64,000 nucleotides of DNA from Natronogracilivirga saccharolytica. Its GTDB lineage: Bacteria > Bacteroidota > Rhodothermia > Balneolales > Natronogracilivirgulaceae. Numbering within the stretch: position 1 is the stretch's first letter; the number at the start of each line of letters is the position of its first letter. The notes under the pieces were generated by a model. That model was not told where the DNA came from and searched no databases. It saw nothing but the letters and a program-made list of their open reading frames with translations. Both the position numbers and the translations under genes were made by a program. The stretch covers positions 186,001-250,000 of the forward strand of contig NZ_JAFIDN010000004.1 of assembly GCF_017921895.1 (NCBI RefSeq). Direction: 5' to 3'. Shown in pieces: positions 16,759 to 24,029 of the stretch.

Positions 16759-18483
16759 TTAATAGACGAGCCGCCAGTTTTCCTCAAATACATCATCATG
16801 ACCGATTTGTTCCTTGTCAATAAGGTACTCCAGTATCATATCTCCCACCGATCTGTCAATTTCCTCCAGCACAGGTGCGTCCGCAAGCATGTCAAACCCA
16901 CCACCGCCTTCGGCACGGTAGGAGTTGACAGCAACGGTGAACGTCTGATCATCATCAACCGGCTCATTTTCATATTCCATAACGGTCACACGCTCACCTG
17001 CGGGCCTTCTCAGATCCAGGACATAGTCCAGTCCTGAAATCATGTCGAAATTGAATCCCGGCCAGTCGCGGTTTACTTTCGGCAGTCCTTTTTCATCCGT
17101 TCCTGTAAGATAGTATTGCGAAGTATGCTCCAGAAATTCGCGCAGCTGTTTTCCCGTCATTTCAAGTTTGTAAAGTGTATTGAAAAAGGGATACAGCAGT
17201 GCAATGTCTCCCCTGGTAATCTCTCCGGGTCCGAATGACACGGATGTATTGAATGCAGCGGCGGCCGACAGCTGAGCTCCGGTTACTTCTTTCTGAACGG
17301 CCTGAATAAGATCAATAATGGGTGTATCCTGCATTCTGGCCATTTCTGCGGACCACTCATCTCCGGTTTCCGCAACCGGTTCAGTGACATAGTCAACCAC
17401 ACGCTGATGTGCTTCTTCGGTAAGTGAAACTATTTCAGGATGCTCTTTAACATTTTCTACCGCATGATTTTGAGATGTATGACCTGCCACATGTACGGTA
17501 CCATCCTCATCCCGCGTCAGCTTCATCGTTGCAACACCCAGATGCGAAGCCCATCGCCCGGGCTGAATAACACCCACGGATCGCCCGTCCGCACCCTCCA
17601 GCGTCATATCCTCAACCGTACGATGTGTATGACCGAGTACCAGCAGGTCCACTCCTTCTATTTCCTCTCCCACTTTCCTGCCAAAGTTTTCTTCGCCCAG
17701 ATTTTCACGCTCATAGCTGGTATCACCGTCAAGTCCCGAATGGGCCAGAATGATAACCACGTCGGCATCTTCATCATCTCTGACTTTTCTGACAAACCGT
17801 TCTGCAGTCTCTTTTCCGTCCCCGAACTGCAAATTTCCTTCAACACGGGGCCTGTCCCAGACTGCAGAACCGGGTGTGGTCAGGCCGACAACAGCAACGC
17901 GGACACCTGCAACCTCCCTGATGACATAAGGAGGATATGCCGGTTCATCGGTGCTGTGACGGTAGATATTGGCTCCGATGACAGGTGTTTCCGACATCTC
18001 AATTTGCCGGTTCAGGTAGTCAAGACCGAAATTGAATTCATGATTGCCCAGAACCACAGCATCAAAACCCATGTGGTCAACCACCGTCAGAAAGGGAAAA
18101 TGATCCTCTTCAGAGGCCTGCAACGCAAAATATTCGGCAAAAGGATTTCCCTGCAGCCAGTCTCCCGAATCAAGCAGCAGGTTATTCGGATAAACCTGCC
18201 GGACTGAATCAACAAGTGTAGCCACTTTTGAAAGCCCGTATGACGGCTCTTTCCGATTGCGGTAATAGTCCCAGGATCTGACCCAGCCATGTACATCGGC
18301 AGTTGCCATTACTGCGAGCGGAATTGTGTCGCCTGGGGCCAGCTCAAAGCCCGGTTCCGCCGCCGTCGGCTCACTGCTGTCACATGAGGCAATGGCAAAG
18401 CTCAGAAAAAAAGCCAACAGGGAAAAAAGGACAGCTGTGCTGAATTTGGTTATATATCTATTTTTCTTAAATAACAGTTCCAT
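16759..18483 (-). CDS. lipoprotein metallophosphatase/5'-nucleotidase (UshA/CpdB family)
   Basis: 574 residues. A signal sequence ends in the lipobox FAIASC, so the protein is probably a membrane-anchored lipoprotein outside the cytoplasm. The metallophosphatase domain has MATADVHGWV, LDSGDWLQG, GNHEFNFG, ILAHSGLDGD and GHTHRTVED. The C-terminal 5'-nucleotidase domain has NRDWPGFNFDMISGLDYVLDL. The family splits nucleotides or cyclic nucleotides to nucleosides and phosphate; which one cannot be told. Its start lies 17 bp inside the end of glgC, suggesting translational coupling. No other Met precedes the signal peptide. Confidence 0.88.
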   Translation of the reverse strand: MELLFKKNRYITKFSTAVLFSLLAFFLSFAIASCDSSEPTAAEPGFELAPGDTIPLAVMATADVHGWVRSWDYYRNRKEPSYGLSKVATLVDSVRQVYPNNLLLDSGDWLQGNPFAEYFALQASEEDHFPFLTVVDHMGFDAVVLGNHEFNFGLDYLNRQIEMSETPVIGANIYRHSTDEPAYPPYVIREVAGVRVAVVGLTTPGSAVWDRPRVEGNLQFGDGKETAERFVRKVRDDEDADVVIILAHSGLDGDTSYERENLGEENFGRKVGEEIEGVDLLVLGHTHRTVEDMTLEGADGRSVGVIQPGRWASHLGVATMKLTRDEDGTVHVAGHTSQNHAVENVKEHPEIVSLTEEAHQRVVDYVTEPVAETGDEWSAEMARMQDTPIIDLIQAVQKEVTGAQLSAAAAFNTSVSFGPGEITRGDIALLYPFFNTLYKLEMTGKQLREFLEHTSQYYLTGTDEKGLPKVNRDWPGFNFDMISGLDYVLDLRRPAGERVTVMEYENEPVDDDQTFTVAVNSYRAEGGGGFDMLADAPVLEEIDRSVGDMILEYLIDKEQIGHDDVFEENWRLVY

Positions 18484-19738
18484 CCTTAATCACTCCGTTT
18501 TTCTCAACCACAACTATTCCATCGATAATAGAATAATTTTCATTTTTGACCTCTTCGAGATGATCGCCGCCGATAATCCTGACGTTATTTCCGATTCTCG
18601 CATTCTTGTCGATAATTGCACGCTCAATATGGCAATTAGAACCTACTCCCATAGCAGGATAATCCGGAGTGCTTTCTTCCAGCTCTTCCAGAGTAGGATA
18701 AAAATCACTACCCATAACAATAGCATCCCGGATAATTGTGCCCTCTCCTACTCGTGACCGGATTCCCACGATGGAATGCTCTATTGTATCAGCATCAATG
18801 ATGCATCCCTCCGCGATAACAGACCGGTCAACTTTCGTTCCGTACATTTTGCTGGGAGGCAGCAGCCGTGCACGTGTAAATATCCGTTTACCCGGTGCAT
18901 AGAGGTCGAATTGCGGCAGTGGATCGGCCAGTTCCAGATTGGCGTCGTAAAATGAGCGGATCGTACCGATGTCGGTCCAGTACCCGGTGTATTTATAACT
19001 GGCTACCGGCATTTCCGATTCAATCGCCTTGGGAATGATCTCTTTCCCGAAATCGACAGCTTCAGGATTCTCAAGAATGAGGTTTTTCAGGGTGTCGATA
19101 TTGAATACGTAAATACCCATGGATGCCAGATACTCTTTCCCCTGGCTTCTGAGATCATCGGAAACCGATGATTTCCAGTCCTGCAGCTGATCATGCGCCG
19201 GTTTTTCTATGAAACTTGTTATCAGCCCGTTTTCGGCCGTTTTCATGATACCGAAGCCCGTGGCATCCGAAGCTGTTACAGGTATGGTACCGATGGTAAC
19301 CTCAGCCCCGGCTTCATCATGGGCCTGCATCATTTTACGGTAATCCATCTGATAGAGCTGGTCTCCGGAAAGTATGAGTATCTTGTCGGCGCGGTGGTTC
19401 TGGAGATACCGAAAAGTTTGCCTGACGGCGTCGGCTGTTCCCTGAAACCACTGATGCGAACTTGGAGTTTGTTCTGCAGCAAGTATATCAACAAAGCCAC
19501 TTGAGAAGTTGTCGAAGTGAAATGTATTCTTGACATGCTGATTCAGTGATGCGGAGTTGAACTGAGTGAGTACGTAGATTTTACGAATATCCGAATGAAG
19601 GCAGTTGGATATGGGGATATCCACGAGCCTGTATTTACCTCCAACCGGGACAGCAGGTTTGGATCGGCTTTTGGTAAGGGGGAAAAGGCGGCTTCCGGCT
19701 CCTCCGCCTAAAATGACGGCAATAGTTGAACCCATCAT
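18467..19738 (-). CDS. glgC: glucose-1-phosphate adenylyltransferase
   Basis: 423 residues. It makes ADP-glucose from glucose-1-phosphate and ATP, the committed step of bacterial glycogen synthesis. It shows AVILGGGAGSRLFPLTKSRSKPAVPVGGKYRLVDIPISNC at the N-terminus (nucleotidyltransferase and activator region), ILSGDQLYQMDY, and a left-handed beta-helix C-terminus rich in hexapeptide-like repeats (IIDADTIEHSIVG). It begins 2 bp after glgA. Confidence 0.95.
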   Translation of the reverse strand: MMGSTIAVILGGGAGSRLFPLTKSRSKPAVPVGGKYRLVDIPISNCLHSDIRKIYVLTQFNSASLNQHVKNTFHFDNFSSGFVDILAAEQTPSSHQWFQGTADAVRQTFRYLQNHRADKILILSGDQLYQMDYRKMMQAHDEAGAEVTIGTIPVTASDATGFGIMKTAENGLITSFIEKPAHDQLQDWKSSVSDDLRSQGKEYLASMGIYVFNIDTLKNLILENPEAVDFGKEIIPKAIESEMPVASYKYTGYWTDIGTIRSFYDANLELADPLPQFDLYAPGKRIFTRARLLPPSKMYGTKVDRSVIAEGCIIDADTIEHSIVGIRSRVGEGTIIRDAIVMGSDFYPTLEELEESTPDYPAMGVGSNCHIERAIIDKNARIGNNVRIIGGDHLEEVKNENYSIIDGIVVVEKNGVIKDGTVI

Positions 19739-19740
19739 AG

Positions 19741-21183
19741 TTACTTCTCCTTGATTAGTGACTGATACATGTTATGATACTTCTCAGCTGAGCTATACCA
19801 CGAAAAATCCCGGGACATGGCCTTTTTTTGCAACTCCTGCATTAAATGTTTGTCGGCAAACACAGAAACGGCCCGTTGAAGAGCAATATATGCATCGTCC
19901 AGATTGAACTGATCAAACCTGATGCCATACCCCCCGGGCTCGGAGTAATCAGTTACCGAATCTTTCAGGCCGCCTACACTCCGCACTATCGGAATGGTTC
20001 CGTATCGCAGAGAGTACATCTGATTGAGACCGCAAGGCTCCACACGCGATGGCATAAGCAAAAAGTCACTTCCCGCATACATCCGGTGCGCCAGCTGCTC
20101 GTTATATGAGAGTGAGGCATTGAAAAAAGCTACATACTGATCCTTCATCTGCTCAATGCGCTGATGGAGCCACGGCTCACCGGTACCCAGTATCAGGAAA
20201 TTGCCCTTCAGGCCTGTTTCCAGAAAACGAACAATCAGGTCAGGAAGCAGGTCCGCCCCCTTTTCATCCACCAGACGGCCGATGAACACAAAAAGCGGAA
20301 GCTCCGGATCGAAATCAAACTGGCCACAGAGCCACTTTTTGTTCTTTTGTTTTCCCTCCGGGAATGTCTCTGAATCGTAGTTGCTGATAATCAGCGGATC
20401 GGTTTGCGGGTCCCAGACCTGTGTGTCTATTCCGTTGATTATACCCAGAGACTTATCCTTTTCAAATGACAGCAGCGACTCCAGCCCCTTGCATGACTGC
20501 TGAAGCTCCTGCAGATACGACTGGGAGACGGTTGTGATTCTCCATGCAGTACGGATTCCGGCCGATAGCGCATTCAACCGACCGTTCCAGTACATCATGC
20601 CTTCCCTTTCGGGTTCAATTTTCGGCAGGAGAGCTTTTTTCCCTGGATCGTACCAACCCTGATAGTTTCCGTTGTGAATGGTCAGAACGGAAGGAATACT
20701 GCGGAATTCGTGGTACACCGGTGATGCGGTCATCATAAACGGAATCAAAGCCGTATGGTGGTCATGACAATGTATGATATCCGGCTTTTTGCTGAAAGAC
20801 TTCATCCAGTCGAGAGCAGCAATCTGAAATGAGGCAAACCGCTCATATTCATCCCAGTAAGGATAGTCGCTGTTCGGGTCAATATATATACCCGGGCGGT
20901 CAAGCTTTCCGGGAACATCTACAAGGTATAGTGGAAAACCAAGGATATCACTGTATTCACGCTTTATTTTGTATCCGAACCGCTCTTCGCCCAGCCGTGC
21001 ATAGCCTTCGTGAACGGTCTCAAGCTGATGATTTCTGACCCACTCGATATCAAAGTGGGGCATGATCACCCATGACTCAGCACCGACTTGCTGAAGATAT
21101 TTTGGCAGCGACCCCACAACATCGGCCAGTCCTCCGGCCTTCGCGACGGGATAACACTCAAAACTGATATGTACTACATGCAT
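19741..21183 (-). CDS. glgA: glycogen synthase (ADP-glucose)
   Basis: 480 residues, GT5 family. It transfers glucose from ADP-glucose to growing alpha-1,4-glucan. The N-terminus has ISFECYPVAKAGGLADVVGSLPKYL with the KxGGLADV substrate motif. The second domain has FIGRLVDEKGADLL and the acceptor/catalytic MPSRVEPCGLNQMYSLRYGTIPIVRSVGGLKDSV. It is the first gene of glgA-glgC-nucleotidase and is divergent from the ABC exporter, across a 296-bp intergenic region. Confidence 0.95.
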   Translation of the reverse strand: MHVVHISFECYPVAKAGGLADVVGSLPKYLQQVGAESWVIMPHFDIEWVRNHQLETVHEGYARLGEERFGYKIKREYSDILGFPLYLVDVPGKLDRPGIYIDPNSDYPYWDEYERFASFQIAALDWMKSFSKKPDIIHCHDHHTALIPFMMTASPVYHEFRSIPSVLTIHNGNYQGWYDPGKKALLPKIEPEREGMMYWNGRLNALSAGIRTAWRITTVSQSYLQELQQSCKGLESLLSFEKDKSLGIINGIDTQVWDPQTDPLIISNYDSETFPEGKQKNKKWLCGQFDFDPELPLFVFIGRLVDEKGADLLPDLIVRFLETGLKGNFLILGTGEPWLHQRIEQMKDQYVAFFNASLSYNEQLAHRMYAGSDFLLMPSRVEPCGLNQMYSLRYGTIPIVRSVGGLKDSVTDYSEPGGYGIRFDQFNLDDAYIALQRAVSVFADKHLMQELQKKAMSRDFSWYSSAEKYHNMYQSLIKEK

Positions 21184-21379
21184 GAATAACCTGCTGTTTA
21201 TTTTGAAACCTTGTTATTGAAAAACCGTAATGGATAGTGCTCAAAGTGTCTGGAAAATATTAGCCTGCCGGTTGTCAATGTCTGATATTTTGTCTGCAAT
21301 GATTTACGATAAATGATTCCTATTTTCAAGATTTCAATTTACTGCTTATCAATTACCATGAAGAAATATGCATCGTCCG

Positions 21380-21396
21380 TTATATACTGTATATAA
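21380..21396. promoter_or_regulatory. 17-bp palindrome upstream of the ABC exporter
   Basis: TTATATAC-T-GTATATAA is a perfect 8+8 inverted repeat with a one-base centre. It lies about 85 bp upstream of the ABC ATPase start and about 200 bp upstream of glgA. Such sites upstream of exporter operons are often bound by dimeric repressors. The AT-rich sequence means a chance origin is possible. Confidence 0.35.
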
Positions 21397-21479
21397 GAAA
21401 TTCAAAACGTATCTTACAAATTAATTTTTCCGGATTGTTTACGGGCGGACGGAATTGACCTATTAACAATAAACGTATC

Positions 21480-22379
21480 ATGTCAGCACCAATCGTTGAA
21501 TTTCAAAATGTGACTAAACAGTTCGGCAATTTCAAGGCCGTAGACAATGTGTCATTTCAGGTAGAAAAGGGCCGGATTTTCGGATTGCTCGGCCCCAATG
21601 GTGCAGGGAAGACCACAAGCATCAGGATGCTGACCTACATCCTGATACCTGACAGCGGTGTCGTCAAAATGAACGGAAATAAGGCCGGCCCGGAAACCCA
21701 GAAGCAGATAGGTTACCTCCCCGAGGAGCGCGGTCTTTACAAAAAAATGAAAGTTGGCGAACAGCTGATGTACCTCTGCAGGCTCCGGGAAGTGGCACGT
21801 GAAGACGCCCGGAAAAACATAAAATACTGGCTGGACCGGTTTGAGGCTTCTGATTTGATTGGTATGGAAGTCGGAGAGCTTTCCAAAGGAATGCAGCAAA
21901 AAATTCAGTTCATTGCTACTGTAGCACATGACCCGGAATGTCTCATTTTTGATGAGCCGTTCAGCGGCCTGGATCCTATCAACAGCGAAATACTCAAGGA
22001 AGTTATTCTGGAACTCCGCAAGGCTGGCAAAAGCATTTTCTTCGCCACTCATCGCATGGAGCAGGTAGAGCAACTGTGCGATGACATCGCGCTGTTCAAC
22101 AAAGGGAAACTTGTGCTTAACGGGAACCTGAGTGGTATTAAATCATCCTACGGAAAAAATAGTATCCGGATTCGGTTCAGAGGTGACGACGGTTTTCTTG
22201 AAAACATACCCAATGTGCGCATCAATAACCGCTCTACCAATTTTGCAGAAATACGGCTGCTGGACGGTGCCGACGATCAGCAAATACTCAAGGAAGCTCA
22301 TAATCATGTTCGTATTGAGGCCTTTGAACTGATAGAACCCACTATTCAGGAAATTTTCATCGACACGGTTTCAAAATAA
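21480..22379 (+). CDS. ABC transporter ATP-binding protein (NatA-like)
   Basis: 299 residues. It has Walker A GPNGAGKTTSIRML, Q-loop region IGYLPEERGLYKKMKV, signature ELSKGMQQKIQFIATVAHDP, Walker B CLIFDEPFSGLDP and the H-loop ATHRMEQVE. The LPEERGLY motif and the partner gene resemble NatA of the Na+ exporter group. The C-terminal ~80 residues are a DUF4162-like accessory domain. It drives the permease encoded 9 bp downstream. The exported substrate is not evident from sequence. Confidence 0.93.
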   Translation: MSAPIVEFQNVTKQFGNFKAVDNVSFQVEKGRIFGLLGPNGAGKTTSIRMLTYILIPDSGVVKMNGNKAGPETQKQIGYLPEERGLYKKMKVGEQLMYLCRLREVAREDARKNIKYWLDRFEASDLIGMEVGELSKGMQQKIQFIATVAHDPECLIFDEPFSGLDPINSEILKEVILELRKAGKSIFFATHRMEQVEQLCDDIALFNKGKLVLNGNLSGIKSSYGKNSIRIRFRGDDGFLENIPNVRINNRSTNFAEIRLLDGADDQQILKEAHNHVRIEAFELIEPTIQEIFIDTVSK

Positions 22380-22388
22380 TCTGATAAT

Positions 22389-23672
22389 ATGATCAACAAG
22401 GAAAAACTGCTGCTGATAATCAAACGGGAGTACTTGTCCCGGCTGAAAAGCAAGGTTTTCATCGTAACAACAGTACTGGCACCTATCGGAATGATACTGC
22501 TTCTGGTTCTGCCCGGGCTCATCCAGACGTTAAGCAGTGACAGAGAGCGGCAATACCTTGTTTATGATGAGACAGAAGAAGTTGGCAAACGACTTGTAGA
22601 AGATGATACTACTATTTACCGCATGAGTGATGCCGGTCCGGAAGAACTGAGGCAGCAGCTCATGCGCGGTGAGATCGAAGGATATATCATCATACCTCAC
22701 GAAATACTGGATGGCGAAGGCAGAACTTCATTTTATCACGATGGCACTGCCGGTATGACAACCACCTCGCGTGTCCGTTCCGATCTGCAGCGAATTGTGC
22801 AGGACGTCAGACTGGACCGGCTTGAAGCTCCCGATGAAGTTCGCATTGTTCTCCGCGAATCTGTAGAAATAGAAAACCTCACCATTACCGATACCGGCGA
22901 AGAAGAGGAAGACACCGGATTTTTTGTATTTGTCGGAATTATCATGGGTTTCATTATTTACGGGGCCATGTTCGCCTACGGAGCGGTAATTATGCGCAGC
23001 GTGATGGAAGAAAAAACGAGCCGTATTGTTGAAGTCATTGCCTCATCGGTGAAACCGTTTGAACTGCTGATGGGCAAGGTAATCGGAGTCGGAGCTCTGG
23101 GTCTCACACAGTTTGCCATTTGGTCGGCAGCCGGTGCGATATTGCTGACTGTGGCGGGACCTTTGATCGGGTTGTTCGCCGGCAGCGGTACCGAAGCGGC
23201 AGATGCTTCTGCGGCCGGTACTGAAGCAGCAGCCTTTACAATTCCCTCTGTCGGACCCATGCTGTGGATCGGATTCATTCTCTTCTTCCTGCTCGGGTTT
23301 TTGATCTACAGCTCCCTGTTTGCCGCAGTCGGCTCAGCAGTTGACCAGGAGTCGGACAGTCAGCAGCTGCAAATGCCTGTCATCCTGCTCATTATCATCC
23401 CCCTGCTTTTTCTGGTTACCGTTTCCGACGACCCGGGATCCAATATGGCTGTAGCTTTGTCAATGTTTCCTTTCTTCGCCCCGATCCTCATGCCGGTCCG
23501 AATGGCTGTGATTTCTGTGCCGCTTTGGCAATTATTCGGCACCATACTCCTGATGATTCTCACTTTCCTGGTACTTATCTGGATAAGCGCCAGAATTTAT
23601 CGCGTGGGTATTCTTATGTATGGAAAAAAGGCGAGCTTCAGGGAATTATTGATCTGGATCAGACAGAACTGA
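22389..23672 (+). CDS. ABC-2 type transporter permease (NatB-like)
   Basis: 427 residues. One transmembrane helix near residues 20-45 is followed by a ~130-residue extracytoplasmic domain. Then come about six membrane segments from residue 178 on, including MRSVMEEKTSRIVEVIASSVKPFELLMGKVIGVG, the conserved cytoplasmic coupling segment of ABC2 permeases. A Gly/Ala/Thr-rich loop sits at residues ~260-285. It forms a transporter with the preceding ATPase. Its stop codon lies within the loop of the hairpin at 23657-23710. Confidence 0.92.
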   Translation: MINKEKLLLIIKREYLSRLKSKVFIVTTVLAPIGMILLLVLPGLIQTLSSDRERQYLVYDETEEVGKRLVEDDTTIYRMSDAGPEELRQQLMRGEIEGYIIIPHEILDGEGRTSFYHDGTAGMTTTSRVRSDLQRIVQDVRLDRLEAPDEVRIVLRESVEIENLTITDTGEEEEDTGFFVFVGIIMGFIIYGAMFAYGAVIMRSVMEEKTSRIVEVIASSVKPFELLMGKVIGVGALGLTQFAIWSAAGAILLTVAGPLIGLFAGSGTEAADASAAGTEAAAFTIPSVGPMLWIGFILFFLLGFLIYSSLFAAVGSAVDQESDSQQLQMPVILLIIIPLLFLVTVSDDPGSNMAVALSMFPFFAPILMPVRMAVISVPLWQLFGTILLMILTFLVLIWISARIYRVGILMYGKKASFRELLIWIRQN

Positions 23673-23710
23673 TATTAATTGATCGGTGGCTGACGAGATT
23701 CTGTCTGATC
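23657..23710. terminator. 12-bp hairpin spanning the ABC permease stop
   Basis: GATCAGACAGAA (23657-23668) and TTCTGTCTGATC (23699-23710) are perfect inverted copies around a 30-nt loop that contains the TGA stop of the permease. It lies between two convergent genes. There is no T-run on either side, so it is not a standard intrinsic terminator. It may block 3' exonucleases or reduce read-through. Confidence 0.4.
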
Positions 23711-23739
23711 AGAATTATCAGATGATGATGGTCAGCTAA

Positions 23740-23757
23740 AATCAGTTCAGACTGATT
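23740..23757 (-). terminator. weak intrinsic terminator of the small-protein gene
   Basis: AATCAGT and ACTGATT pair around a 4-nt loop (7-bp stem). Read on the minus strand they are followed directly by a short T-run (GATTTTAG). The stem overlaps the last codons of the 87-residue protein gene. It is AT-rich and weak, but correctly placed. Confidence 0.35.
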
Positions 23758-24005
23758 GGTGTTGAAAAGGCTATGTCTGCAAGTTCGTAGTGGGATTGCT
23801 CGAGGATCTTTTTCCTGGCAATTTCATGGGTGGATTTATGCAGGAACATGAACATAACACCATCCCTGTTAAACCCGCTTGCAATAAGCTCGTCTAGTGT
23901 TGCGCGAAGCTTTTTGTATTCATGATCATTAAGTATATCATTGACCCATGCGTCAATGATCTCTTCACGCTTGGATTTCGGAGGAAGCTTTATAATGTAA
24001 TTCAT
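23742..24005 (-). CDS. small hypothetical protein
   Basis: 87 residues; no family recognised. The sequence is protein-like, with mixed helices (KSKREEIIDAWVNDILNDHEYKKLRATLDELIAS) and then a hydrophobic GVMFMFLHKSTHEIARKKILEQ segment. No signal peptide or membrane helix is seen. It starts 24 bp after the M1-like/HEAT gene in the same direction, so it is probably the last gene of the hisN-M1-like operon. A function cannot be assigned. Confidence 0.6.
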   Translation of the reverse strand: MNYIIKLPPKSKREEIIDAWVNDILNDHEYKKLRATLDELIASGFNRDGVMFMFLHKSTHEIARKKILEQSHYELADIAFSTPISLN

Positions 24006-24029
24006 GATTTCACAAGATGAGGGTGTGTG

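Noticed and set aside
21257-21278. glgA promoter TTGACA/TAATAT
   Set aside because: The boxes are only 10 bp apart on the minus strand, too close to be a usual pair.
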